From: UBA4738 sp002413305
Lineage (GTDB): Bacteria > Actinomycetota > UBA4738
Length of the DNA: 32,719 nucleotides
NCBI GenBank assembly: GCA_036847185.1
Contig: DAIUAM010000034.1
Span: forward strand, 1 to 32,719
Reading direction: 5' to 3'
The notes under the pieces were generated by a model. The model was not told the DNA's origin. It worked only from the letters and a program-made list of their open reading frames with translations, and did not search any database. A program made the translations under genes and the position numbers. Shown piece after piece: positions 1 through 7,762 of this stretch (its first letter is position 1; every line of letters begins with the position of its first letter).

Positions 1-2
1 GG

Positions 3-167
3 ATGCCTTGCGGGATGGGCGGCGAGGCAGTCGCGGAAGCGAACGGAACGCTGGTCGGCGGGGGTGTGGGCCCAGGTCCCGACGGTGCGCTCGTGCAGGT
101 AGCGGTGAGAAGCACGGCGAGCGCGGCGAGCGCGGCGAGGCGGCGCCGGTACGGCGATTCGGCCTGA
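3..167 (+). CDS. Possible 3' end of an unidentified gene
   Basis: One plus-strand frame is open from the window edge to a TGA at 165-167 and has mostly G or C at third codon positions. The last ~50 residues are rich in Gly and Ala and end in an Ala/Ser/Arg-rich tail. I recognise no family. The start lies outside the window or does not exist, and low-complexity GC-rich sequence can give open frames by chance, so this is a weak call. Confidence 0.2.
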   Translation: MPCGMGGEAVAEANGTLVGGGVGPGPDGALVQVAVRSTASAASAARRRRYGDSA

Positions 168-347
168 GCGTGGCCGAACCCGGCCCACGCGAGATGCGCC
201 GAACCCCTCGGAAGAACCGGTGGGTGGAGAGAGCGGAGCCGCACGGCCTTGTCAGGCTAGCGGCCCATCCCGGATTCCGCTGCCTCGCGGATCCGGATCG
301 TGCCCGGGTAGGGTTGTCCCAGGCGGCACGGCGAGGAGGACCACGAG
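168..347. other. Intergenic region upstream of the ligase operon
   Basis: No gene is supported here. The only clear signal is an SD sequence (GAGGAGGA, 333-340) seven bases before the ATG at 348, which fixes the ligase start. I could not pick a convincing -35/-10 pair. Confidence 0.5.
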
Positions 348-1937
348 ATGAGGCATCTGCTCCATCACCTGATCGATGAGGCGGCCCAGCGCTGGCCCGA
401 GCGCGAGGCGCTCCGGTTCAAGGGCGCGAGCATGTCGTACGCCGGTCTCCTCGGGCGCTCGAATGGGGTGGCCAGGGCGATCGTCGACCTTGGTGTTCGG
501 CCAGGGGATCGGGTGGGCCTGTACCTGCCGAAGGGGTTCGAACAGATCGCGGCGACCTACGGGATCCTGAAGGCGGGGGCGTGCTTCGTTCCGCTCGATC
601 CGAACGCCCCGCCCGCCCGGGTTGCCGAGATGGTGCACGACTGCGAGCCGTCGGCGATCATCGCCACCGATGGCCGGGCTAGCGACCTGGTCCCCGCGCT
701 GGGGGGTTACCGTCCGAAAGGCATGCTGCTGGTGGAGGGCGGCGCCGGTCGACCGGAGCTGCCGTTCACCGTCATCGACTGGGCCGAAGCGACCGCCGAC
801 CCGGCGGCGCCGGATCCCGGTGTCCGGGTGATGGAGCTCGACCTCTGCCTCATCGCCTACACGTCGGGCTCGACGGGAGCCCCGAAGGGCGTGATGCACA
901 ACCACGCATCCTTCTCCACGGCGACGGAATGGTTCACGGAGCGGTGGGGGTTGACGGTGGAGGACCGGCTGGCGCTCCACCCCGCCCTGCACTTCCTGAT
1001 GGCGCCCTACATGGTGTGGTCGGCTCCGCGGGTCGGGGCGTCCATCGTGATCTTCGGCGAGGACGAGACCGGGTGGGGCTCGGAGTTCGTTCGGCTGGTC
1101 CGCGAGGAGCGGATCACCGTCTGGCTGGGGGTGTCCCCGGCCATCTCGCAGCTGGTGCACGCCGGCGCCGAGCCCGGTTCGCTGCCCAGCCTGCGGGTGT
1201 TGATCTTCGGCGGCGCGCCGTTCCCCCGCAAGGACCTGGAGGATCTCCGGCGGCTGCTCCCCTCCACGCAGCTCGCGCAGGTCTACGGGACCACCGAGAC
1301 GTTGTTCAACTGCCTGTACCCGTTCTGGGAGTTGCCTCCCGACGACGGGCAGCCCCTGTCGATCGGTTCAGGCATCGAGATCGTCCAGCCGATCCTGATG
1401 CGGGACGAGACGACGCCGTGCGAGCAGGGTGAGCCGGGCGAGTACTACGTTCGGACGCCGACGCTCATGCGCGGCTACTGGCGGCTCCCGGAGCTGACCC
1501 GCAAGGTCCTGGTGCCCAATCCCCTGGACCCGCACAACCCCGACCTCGTCCACCGGAGCGGCGACGTCATGCGGATGGGGCCGGACGGCAACTACTACTT
1601 CGTGGGGCGAACGGACAACCAGATCAAGACCAGGGGCTACCGCGTCGAGCTGGAGGAGGTCGAGCGGTGCATCGCTTCCCACCCGAAGGTCCGGCAGGTC
1701 GCCGTGGTCGCCCTTCCCCATCCGGAGTGGATCAACGTCTTGGGTGCGACCGTGGTCCCCGAGGACGGCGAACAGCTCGACGGCGCCGATGTGAAGGGCC
1801 ACGTCGCCGACCGGCTCCCCGGCTACATGGTCCCGGCGGAGGTCCGGATCGTCGCCGACCTGCCCAAGGGGTCCTCGGGGAAGATCGACCGGTCGCGGAT
1901 CCGCGACGAGCTGCTGGCGGGACCGGCAGGTTCCTGA
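348..1937 (+). CDS. AMP-forming acyl-CoA/acyl-ACP ligase
   Basis: This 529-residue ANL-superfamily adenylating enzyme activates a carboxylic acid as an acyl-AMP and passes it to CoA or a carrier protein. Seen: the phosphate-binding loop YTSGSTGAPKG from residue 171, YGTTE from residue 313, the hinge and aspartate region HRSGDVMRMGPDG, and the C-terminal catalytic lysine in PKGSSGKIDR (Lys512). Length is normal. A strong SD fixes the start. A carrier protein gene follows after 91 nt and then two alpha/beta hydrolases, so transfer to that ACP is the likely second half-reaction (inference). The set recalls the acyl-CoA ligase associated with exosortase-A loci. The acyl substrate cannot be read from the sequence. 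Confidence 0.88.
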   Translation: MRHLLHHLIDEAAQRWPEREALRFKGASMSYAGLLGRSNGVARAIVDLGVRPGDRVGLYLPKGFEQIAATYGILKAGACFVPLDPNAPPARVAEMVHDCEPSAIIATDGRASDLVPALGGYRPKGMLLVEGGAGRPELPFTVIDWAEATADPAAPDPGVRVMELDLCLIAYTSGSTGAPKGVMHNHASFSTATEWFTERWGLTVEDRLALHPALHFLMAPYMVWSAPRVGASIVIFGEDETGWGSEFVRLVREERITVWLGVSPAISQLVHAGAEPGSLPSLRVLIFGGAPFPRKDLEDLRRLLPSTQLAQVYGTTETLFNCLYPFWELPPDDGQPLSIGSGIEIVQPILMRDETTPCEQGEPGEYYVRTPTLMRGYWRLPELTRKVLVPNPLDPHNPDLVHRSGDVMRMGPDGNYYFVGRTDNQIKTRGYRVELEEVERCIASHPKVRQVAVVALPHPEWINVLGATVVPEDGEQLDGADVKGHVADRLPGYMVPAEVRIVADLPKGSSGKIDRSRIRDELLAGPAGS

Positions 1938-2028
1938 GGGCCAGAAACCGGCGAAGTCACTGGATTGACGGCGGCCCCCTGATATGTTCGAGAGCGTCCG
2001 CCTGCACGGTTGAAGGAGGCAGTCCGCG

Positions 2029-2283
2029 ATGTCCGACACGAGCAGCCGGATCGAAGAGTTCATCCGCGATCAGATCCTGTTTCGCCGCCGCTCGGTCTCG
2101 CTGGCCGAGGACACCCCGCTCACCTCCGGCCTCATCGACTCGCTGGGACTGGCCGGCCTGGTTACCTTCCTGGAGGCCGAGTTCGACGTGGAGATCGGGC
2201 ATCAGGACATGACCCCGGCGAACTTCCGGACGGTCCGGGACATCGCGGCGCTTGTGGAGCGGAAGGCGGGGACCGCCGCATGA
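2029..2283 (+). CDS. Acyl carrier protein
   Basis: This 84-residue protein has the carrier-protein fold pattern. The phosphopantetheine attachment serine is Ser38 in GLIDSLGL, followed by the helix containing LVTFLEAEFDVEI. A strong SD (GAAGGAGG, 2012-2019) precedes the ATG. Its stop overlaps the start of the next hydrolase (ATGA), so translation is probably coupled. The dedicated position between an acyl ligase and two hydrolases suggests it carries the acyl group made by the upstream ligase rather than serving general fatty acid synthesis (inference). Confidence 0.88.
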   Translation: MSDTSSRIEEFIRDQILFRRRSVSLAEDTPLTSGLIDSLGLAGLVTFLEAEFDVEIGHQDMTPANFRTVRDIAALVERKAGTAA

Positions 2284-3275
2284 GCGGCTTCGACGAGGAC
2301 CTCGTCGAGCGCCATCGGAGCTTCCGACATGTGGTGGATGGCCGTGAGGTCGAGGAGTCATTCCTCCAGCCCTTGTTCCTGGGGACGGCGGTGGTTGCCG
2401 TCCTGTACCGGCCGGTGGCCGACCCGCTCGGCGTGGCGTGGGTCATCTGTCATTCGTTCGGCGTCGAGCAGATGCTCCTGATGGAGCACGAGGTGCCGGC
2501 CGCCCGGGCGCTCGCCGCCCGGGGATGGCCGGTCCTGCGCTACCACGGGCGCGGGTACGGCGAGTCGCTGGGCGGGCGTGAGGCGATCGGGCTCGGTTCC
2601 CACCTCGAGGACGCCCGCGAGGCCCTCGCGCTCTGCCGGGCTCAGACGGGGGCCACCCGGGTGGGTCTGTTGGGGGCCCGGTTCGGAGGCCTGGTCGCCG
2701 CGCTCACGGCCGATCGCGAGGGCATGGACCTTCTGGCGCTCTGGGAGCCCGCTGTCAAGGGATCGGCATTCGCCAGAGAGCTGCTGCGCAGTCGGGACCT
2801 CCGAGGCGTGCTACGGCGGGCTCCCGACGACACCGTTCCGGGCGAGGCCGATCCCATGGAGGAGCTCCAGACCCAAGGATGGACCGACGTTCGGGGGATG
2901 TATGTGTCGAAGGGGGCGTTCGAGGAGATCTCCGCCGTCGATCTGACCCGGGATGTGGAGCGGTTCGCCGGCGATGCGCTGATCGTCGGCGTCACCCGGG
3001 CGGCACGCCCCAGCACGCCGGCGGCGAAGCTGGCCGAGCACCTCCGCTCGCTCGGCGCCTCCGTCGAGGAGGCGCTGGTCGTCGACCCGGAGGCCGGCAC
3101 CTTCGGCCAATACCACTACGACAACGAGGACGACCCCAACGCCAAGACGGACCTCCAGGCCGGCTTGGAGCGGGCCCTCGCGGCGACCACCCTCGACTGG
3201 GCCGACCGCCGGGTGGGGAACCGAGTGGCCGGGGGAGCGCCGCCCGGGAAGGACCGGGAAGGAGCCCGACCGTGA
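2280..3275 (+). CDS. Alpha/beta hydrolase with Arg in the nucleophile elbow (exosortase hydrolase 2-like)
   Basis: This 331-residue alpha/beta-hydrolase-fold protein has the oxyanion region CHSFGVEQ and the strand-loop RYHGRGYGES typical of serine aminopeptidase (S33)-like proteins. The nucleophile elbow, normally GxSxG, reads GARFGG with Arg134 in place of serine. A GxRxG elbow is what I recall for the 'hydrolase 2' family of exosortase-A loci, so the substitution is probably a family trait rather than a mutation. It overlaps the ACP gene by 4 nt and the next hydrolase by 4 nt (GTGA). Without a serine it may not be a classical esterase; a binding or structural role is possible. Confidence 0.75.
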   Translation: MSGFDEDLVERHRSFRHVVDGREVEESFLQPLFLGTAVVAVLYRPVADPLGVAWVICHSFGVEQMLLMEHEVPAARALAARGWPVLRYHGRGYGESLGGREAIGLGSHLEDAREALALCRAQTGATRVGLLGARFGGLVAALTADREGMDLLALWEPAVKGSAFARELLRSRDLRGVLRRAPDDTVPGEADPMEELQTQGWTDVRGMYVSKGAFEEISAVDLTRDVERFAGDALIVGVTRAARPSTPAAKLAEHLRSLGASVEEALVVDPEAGTFGQYHYDNEDDPNAKTDLQAGLERALAATTLDWADRRVGNRVAGGAPPGKDREGARP

Positions 3276-4096
3276 GGGAGTTCCAGGTATTCGTCCCGGT
3301 CGGCCAGGACCGTCTCGCGGCCGCGCTGACGGCCCCGGACGAACGACCCGAGGGTCTCGTCGTCCTGATGACCGGGATGGGACCGCACCGGAGCCACCGC
3401 TTCGGGATCTGGGCCCGCACGGGCCGGGAGCTGGCCCGCCGCGGGATCGCTTCGGTCCGGTTCGACTACCGGGGGATGGGGGAGAGCACCGGCCTGCTCG
3501 GGGGGGCGGGCGTGTGGTACATGGCCGACATCCCCGTGGACCAGGCCATCGCCTGCGCCCGGTTCGGGATGGAGGCCACTGGAGCGCGGAGTGTGGCCGC
3601 CGCGGGGAACTGCGGCGGGGCGTGGGCGGCGCTCGAGCTGGGTGCCCGCATGCCGGAGTGCGCCGGGGTGGCGTTCATCCGGGCGCCCATCCTCGCCCCG
3701 GTCGAGTACGCCACCGTGGCCCGCAAGGCCCGGCGGTCGCGGCTGAAGCGGATCGTCCGTTCGAACCCGCTGCTGCATCGCCTGGCCCGGGTGGCGATCG
3801 ACGCGACCTCGAAGGGGAGCCTGGACCTCATGGCCCGGTACCGTGCCCAGCTGGAGCACGGCAGCATGATGTTCCTGTTCTGCGAAGAGGACTACCGGCG
3901 GGGGTACGAGTCGAAGAGCCTCGAGAAGGTGCTGGCACAGCTCTCGCCGGAGCACCGCGCGCGGTGCACGCGGCTGATCATCCCCGGCCGGTCGCTCCAG
4001 GAGCTGGAGCTGTCCACTCAGGACGACTTGATCCGAACGATCACCGACTGGGCCGCGGAACTGTTCTCGGAGCGGCCCTCACCGATCGTCGTCTGA
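3272..4096 (+). CDS. Alpha/beta hydrolase with Cys nucleophile (exosortase hydrolase 1-like)
   Basis: This 274-residue alpha/beta hydrolase starts at a GTG overlapping the previous stop. The strand RFDYRGMGES and the elbow GNCGGAWAAL are clear, placing Cys114 where serine is usual. Cys-type elbows are found in dienelactone-hydrolase-like enzymes and, as I recall, in the 'hydrolase 1' family linked to exosortase A. As last gene of the ligase-ACP-hydrolase cassette it may release or transfer an acyl group from the carrier protein (inference). The residue after the stop is intergenic until 4125. Confidence 0.78.
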   Translation: MREFQVFVPVGQDRLAAALTAPDERPEGLVVLMTGMGPHRSHRFGIWARTGRELARRGIASVRFDYRGMGESTGLLGGAGVWYMADIPVDQAIACARFGMEATGARSVAAAGNCGGAWAALELGARMPECAGVAFIRAPILAPVEYATVARKARRSRLKRIVRSNPLLHRLARVAIDATSKGSLDLMARYRAQLEHGSMMFLFCEEDYRRGYESKSLEKVLAQLSPEHRARCTRLIIPGRSLQELELSTQDDLIRTITDWAAELFSERPSPIVV

Positions 4097-4124
4097 GCTT
4101 CCCGCCGCCCCCCGGGCATTCACC

Positions 4125-4565
4125 TTGGTTACGGTCCGGTTGGGTTCGGCCTATCCCAGGAGATGGACCCGGTCGAAGGACGACGCAACGGGTTCCGCAA
4201 GCCACGCCCGGGGTAAGACTAGTCCTGGGATCGACGCGAACGTGAGGACTATCCGGAGCTACGCGGTGGGTGACTTCGCCGACCAGGTCGACACGTTCTT
4301 CGGGCCGCAGACGGTAGCCACGCTGAGGAAGGCGACCGCCAAGAGCACCGGGCACGTCCAGCCGGTCTTCGTCGAGTCCCTGTCGGGCGGGACCGCATCG
4401 GTGTTCGGCGTGGTGAACGAATCGGTGACGAACTCCACGAACACCTCGCCGCGCAGCGAGGTGGTCCGGATCGACGTGCAGATGATCGACACCAAGAGCG
4501 GGTGGAAGGTGAACCGGGTGAACATCCTGCAGTCGCCGGGCACCTCACCGTTCGCCACGCCGTAG
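4125..4565 (+). CDS. Mce-associated protein C-terminal domain, truncated
   Basis: Residues from about 40 to the end (after an in-frame GTG at 4242) look like the soluble domain of Mce-associated membrane proteins: a helical YAVGDFADQVDTFF segment, then VESLSGGTASVFGVVNESVTN and a final strand DTKSGWKVNRVNI. Full-length members have an N-terminal membrane helix. Here the upstream 117 nt encode an Arg/Ser-rich stretch with no hydrophobic segment, so the N-terminus is probably lost. No mce genes lie nearby. This is either a remnant or an orphan soluble version starting at 4242. Confidence 0.5.
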   Translation: MVTVRLGSAYPRRWTRSKDDATGSASHARGKTSPGIDANVRTIRSYAVGDFADQVDTFFGPQTVATLRKATAKSTGHVQPVFVESLSGGTASVFGVVNESVTNSTNTSPRSEVVRIDVQMIDTKSGWKVNRVNILQSPGTSPFATP

Positions 4566-4586
4566 CCGGGGTCCGCACAGGTCGTC

Positions 4587-5132
4587 ATGCAGGGCGCCTA
4601 CCGCATCGTGGATCCCGGCGGCCCGCTCGTGGAGAGCTTCGTGGCGGCTCCGGGACCGATGGGATGGCGGTGGTTCGGCCGGGTCTCGCGCGAGTCGACC
4701 GGCGAGGAGCTGTGGACGGTCGACCACGTGGTCGACCTCGAGTGGTCCCTGGTGCGGTACCGCCTGGTCGTGCCGGGGTCGGCGCAGACGGTCGTCGTCC
4801 CCTCCGAAGGGGGCCTGGCCGTGCTGGCCGGAGACCGGGAGCTGTCGGTGCCCGGCGCGCGCGCGGTCTGGTCGAGGTCTCCGTCGTCGTTGCTGGTGCT
4901 GGACCGAAGGCTGAACGTGCTTGGGGCCCATGCCTTGCCGGTGGTCCGCGTGCCGGAAGGCTCGCAGACGGTGGTGGCGATTCGATCGCTGGGCGAGTCC
5001 CGCGTCGGGCGCGGCGAGAGCGAGGGGAGCGTGCAGCGGTTCGAGGTGCAGGTGGGGGAGGAGCGGTCGACGGCGCTGATCAGGAGCGACGTCCCGCTGT
5101 CCCTCGAAGGGGCGTTCGAACTGATCGCATGA
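4587..5132 (+). CDS. Hypothetical beta-rich protein
   Basis: This 181-residue protein matches no family I recognise. It has no signal peptide or membrane helix and alternates short hydrophobic strands with turns, suggesting an all-beta fold. Repeated segments such as VRYRLVVPG and LLVLDRRLNVLGAH look like sheet strands. It starts 21 nt after the Mce-like fragment and may share its transcript. It ends 15 nt before the convergent acyl-CoA dehydrogenase gene. No SD is obvious before the ATG. Confidence 0.55.
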   Translation: MQGAYRIVDPGGPLVESFVAAPGPMGWRWFGRVSRESTGEELWTVDHVVDLEWSLVRYRLVVPGSAQTVVVPSEGGLAVLAGDRELSVPGARAVWSRSPSSLLVLDRRLNVLGAHALPVVRVPEGSQTVVAIRSLGESRVGRGESEGSVQRFEVQVGEERSTALIRSDVPLSLEGAFELIA

Positions 5133-5147
5133 GCCGGACCGGATGCC

Positions 5148-6785
5148 TCAGGCGGCGAGCGTGGGGCGGTGGCGTTCAACGATCGCGGCGCAGTCCACGC
5201 CGGGCGGAAGTGTGCCGAACGCCCCCCCGGCGGCCCCGGCCACGCGGGTGGACAGGAACGCCTCAGCCACGGCGGGTGGTGAATGACGAACGACCAGCGA
5301 GGCTTGCAGGGCGATGCCCAGCCGCTCGGCGATGCCGCGGGCCGCATACTGCGCGGACGCCGGCTCCTCGGCCAGCCCGGGCACCTGGTCCCGGATCTTC
5401 GAGACGAACGCGTCCAGCCGCTCGTCCAGCCCGGCGGCCAACTCCACCTCGGCCAAGAACGCGTCGAACGCGGCAGGGTCCTTGGCCAGCGCGCGCAGGA
5501 CGTCGAGGGCGATCACGTTCCCCGGCTCTTCCCAGATCGCGTTCAAGGGGGAGTCCCGCAGGAGGCGCGGCATGGGGGACTCTTCGACGTAGCCGTTCCC
5601 ACCCAGGCACTCGAGCGCTTCGACGACCAGCGGCGTGGCTCGCTTGCACACCCAGAACTTCGCCACCGGTGTGGCCAGCCGCTGGAACTGCGGCTCGGCG
5701 CCGGGATCGAACGCGCGAGCCAGGCGCAGGGCCACCAGCGTCGCGGCTTCGGACTCCACGCACAGGTCGGCCAGCACGTTCTGCATGAGCGGCTGCTCGA
5801 GCAACGGGGCGCCGAACGCCGAACGGAACGTCGCGTGGTGGGTGGCTTCGGCCACGGCGCGTCGCATCACCGCCGCCGAGCCGAGCACGCAATCCAGGCG
5901 GGTGTGGTTGACCATCTCGATGATGGTCGGAACGCCCCGGGCCTCCTCGCCCACCATCCAGGCCACCGCGTGGTCGACTTCGACCTCTGCAGAGGCCAGC
6001 GAGCGGGTCCCGAGCTTGTCCTTCAGGCGCTGGATGTGGAAGCCGTTCTTCGCCCCGTCGGGCAGGATCCGGGGGAGCAGGAAGCACGACAACCCGCCCG
6101 GCGCCTGGGCCAGGACCAGGAACGCGTCGGACGTGGGATGCGAGCAGAACCACTTGTGGCCGGTGAGCTCGTACATCCCCGGGTGGCCGGCCGGTTCGGC
6201 GCGGGTGGTGTTGGCCCGGACATCGGACCCGCCCTGCTTCTCCGTCATGGCCATCCCGCACAGCGCGCTGGTCGCGGGGTCGGGGTCGGTGAGGCGCGGC
6301 TCCCATTCGGCGGCCAGCGAGGGTGTGTGCCGGATCGCGGGGATCGACGCGTACGTCATCGACAGTGGGCAGCCCACGCCGGCTTCGGCCTGCGAGAGCA
6401 GGTAGAGCATCGCGCCGCGGACCACATGCGCGCCGGGTTGGGGTTCCCGCCAGGGGAGTGAGGGGATGCCGGCCCGGATCCCGAGCTCCAGGAGCTCGGT
6501 CCACGCGGGGTGGAACTCGACCTCGTCGATCCGGTTGCCGTAGCGGTCGTGAGTGCGGAGCTGGGGCGGGTTCCGGTCGGCCAGGACCCCCAGCCGAAGC
6601 GGTTCGCCACCCAGCGTCTCTCCCAGGCGCTCCAGCCGCCCCAGCCCCCACGGGCCGGCTTCGCGTTCGACGCTCTCCCGGAGGACGGTGTCCTGCGCGA
6701 ACAGGTTGTAGCCCTCCAGCGGAGGGGGCTGGTTGAAGACCTCGTGGGTCGAAGAGGACGCTCGCCGGCGTTCCACGGTGGACAC
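5148..6785 (-). CDS. aidB: AidB-like acyl-CoA dehydrogenase
   Basis: This 545-residue flavoprotein aligns along its whole length with E. coli AidB (541 residues). Shared features are the N-terminal THEVFNQPPPLEGYN, the flavin region MAMTEKQGGSDV, the segment GHKWFCSHPTSDAFLVLAQ, and ECLGGNGYVEE and IWEEPGNVIALDVL near the C-terminus. AidB belongs to the adaptive response to alkylation, binds DNA through its C-terminal region and has weak isovaleryl-CoA dehydrogenase activity. No ada or alkA gene is adjacent. The start is GTG with a TAGGCT box nine bases upstream and no SD. Confidence 0.9.
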   Translation of the reverse strand: MSTVERRRASSSTHEVFNQPPPLEGYNLFAQDTVLRESVEREAGPWGLGRLERLGETLGGEPLRLGVLADRNPPQLRTHDRYGNRIDEVEFHPAWTELLELGIRAGIPSLPWREPQPGAHVVRGAMLYLLSQAEAGVGCPLSMTYASIPAIRHTPSLAAEWEPRLTDPDPATSALCGMAMTEKQGGSDVRANTTRAEPAGHPGMYELTGHKWFCSHPTSDAFLVLAQAPGGLSCFLLPRILPDGAKNGFHIQRLKDKLGTRSLASAEVEVDHAVAWMVGEEARGVPTIIEMVNHTRLDCVLGSAAVMRRAVAEATHHATFRSAFGAPLLEQPLMQNVLADLCVESEAATLVALRLARAFDPGAEPQFQRLATPVAKFWVCKRATPLVVEALECLGGNGYVEESPMPRLLRDSPLNAIWEEPGNVIALDVLRALAKDPAAFDAFLAEVELAAGLDERLDAFVSKIRDQVPGLAEEPASAQYAARGIAERLGIALQASLVVRHSPPAVAEAFLSTRVAGAAGGAFGTLPPGVDCAAIVERHRPTLAA

Positions 6786-6794
6786 GGTTCGGTC

Positions 6795-6800
6795 AGCCTA
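6795..6800 (-). promoter_or_regulatory. Putative -10 box for the aidB-like gene
   Basis: TAGGCT on the minus strand ends nine bases before the GTG start, implying a transcript with almost no leader. No clear -35 element is visible. Confidence 0.4.
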
Positions 6801-6849
6801 TCGCAGGCTGTCCGGGCGGAGGGCTCCCAGGCCCGGGGAGACGAAACGG

Positions 6850-7695
6850 TCAGCCTTCGGGGTCCCAGCCGAAGACGGCGCCACGGAGGCGGACCCGACC
6901 CCGCCCGGCCACGTGGAAGGCCATCGTGGTCAGATCCCGGGAGGCGGCCAGCTCCAGGAGGCGGCGCCGGCTCTCCACGGTCACCTCCGGGAGGGCGTCG
7001 AACGCGGCCGTCCATTCCGGGTTCTCGAACTGCGACGTGTGGATGAGGGCATCCGCGAGATAGATCGCGCCCTGGTCGTCATCCGACACCAGCACCGCGG
7101 CGTGTCCCGGCGTGTGCCCCGGCGCGGGCTCGAATCGGACACCCGGGAAGACCTCACGGTCATCGTCGACGAGATCGAGCAGTTGGGCGTGGTCGATGGC
7201 CGGCAGAACCATCCCGGTGACCTCGCGCATCACCTCCATCATCGAAGCGGACGCATCTGAGGTCCAGAATCCGAACTCGTCCCGCCGCATGACGACGCGT
7301 GCGTTCCGGAAGGCGGGAACCGGGGCCGGTCCGCCGAGCCGCACGAGGCCCCCGATGTGGTCCGGGTGAGCGTGGGACACCAGGACGACGTCGATGTCGT
7401 CGGGGCCGATCCCCAGGCCCTCGAGCGAACCGGGGAGCTTGCCCGCAGAGCCGTCCGGTCCGCCGAAGTCCCCCAGGCCCGCGTCCACCAGGGCGAGGCG
7501 TTCGCCGGATCGCAGCAGGAGCGTCTGGTAGGCGAGCCGGATCATGCCTTCCTCGGTCAGCGTCGAGCCCGCGAACCGCCGCCACTGCTCCTCCGGCACG
7601 CCGGGGAAGATCGCCTCCGGCGAGTAATCGCTCCACCCGTCGGAAAGGACCGTGCACTCGATCGAGCCGATCAGGAAGCTGTCCTGCGTGTCCAT
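6850..7695 (-). CDS. Metallo-beta-lactamase-fold hydrolase
   Basis: This 281-residue protein has the metal-binding motif HAHPDH (His108, His110, Asp112, His113), the later GHTPGHA histidine and the bridging aspartate in LADALIH, so both zinc sites look complete. The arrangement resembles glyoxalase II or quorum-quenching lactonase relatives, but the substrate cannot be assigned. The ATG at 7695 is chosen because a strong SD (AAGGAGGAAGG) lies just upstream; longer upstream reading would run into the Eis-like gene. It lies on the same strand as, and 64 nt upstream of, aidB, so they may be cotranscribed. Confidence 0.83.
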   Translation of the reverse strand: MDTQDSFLIGSIECTVLSDGWSDYSPEAIFPGVPEEQWRRFAGSTLTEEGMIRLAYQTLLLRSGERLALVDAGLGDFGGPDGSAGKLPGSLEGLGIGPDDIDVVLVSHAHPDHIGGLVRLGGPAPVPAFRNARVVMRRDEFGFWTSDASASMMEVMREVTGMVLPAIDHAQLLDLVDDDREVFPGVRFEPAPGHTPGHAAVLVSDDDQGAIYLADALIHTSQFENPEWTAAFDALPEVTVESRRRLLELAASRDLTTMAFHVAGRGRVRLRGAVFGWDPEG

Positions 7696-7762
7696 GGCCT
7701 TCCTCCTTCGACTGGCGCTTTGATGGACCAACCCACGAACCTCTGCCCGTGACTGAGCGAGG

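Noticed and set aside
252..1160. Minus-strand open frame opposite the ligase gene
   Set aside because: The plus strand encodes a full-length ligase with all motifs and SD; the antisense product is Arg/Gly/Pro-rich without family features.
1962..1990. TTGACG plus TATGTT as an internal promoter before the ACP gene
   Set aside because: The spacing is only about 12 bp, too short for a -35/-10 pair.
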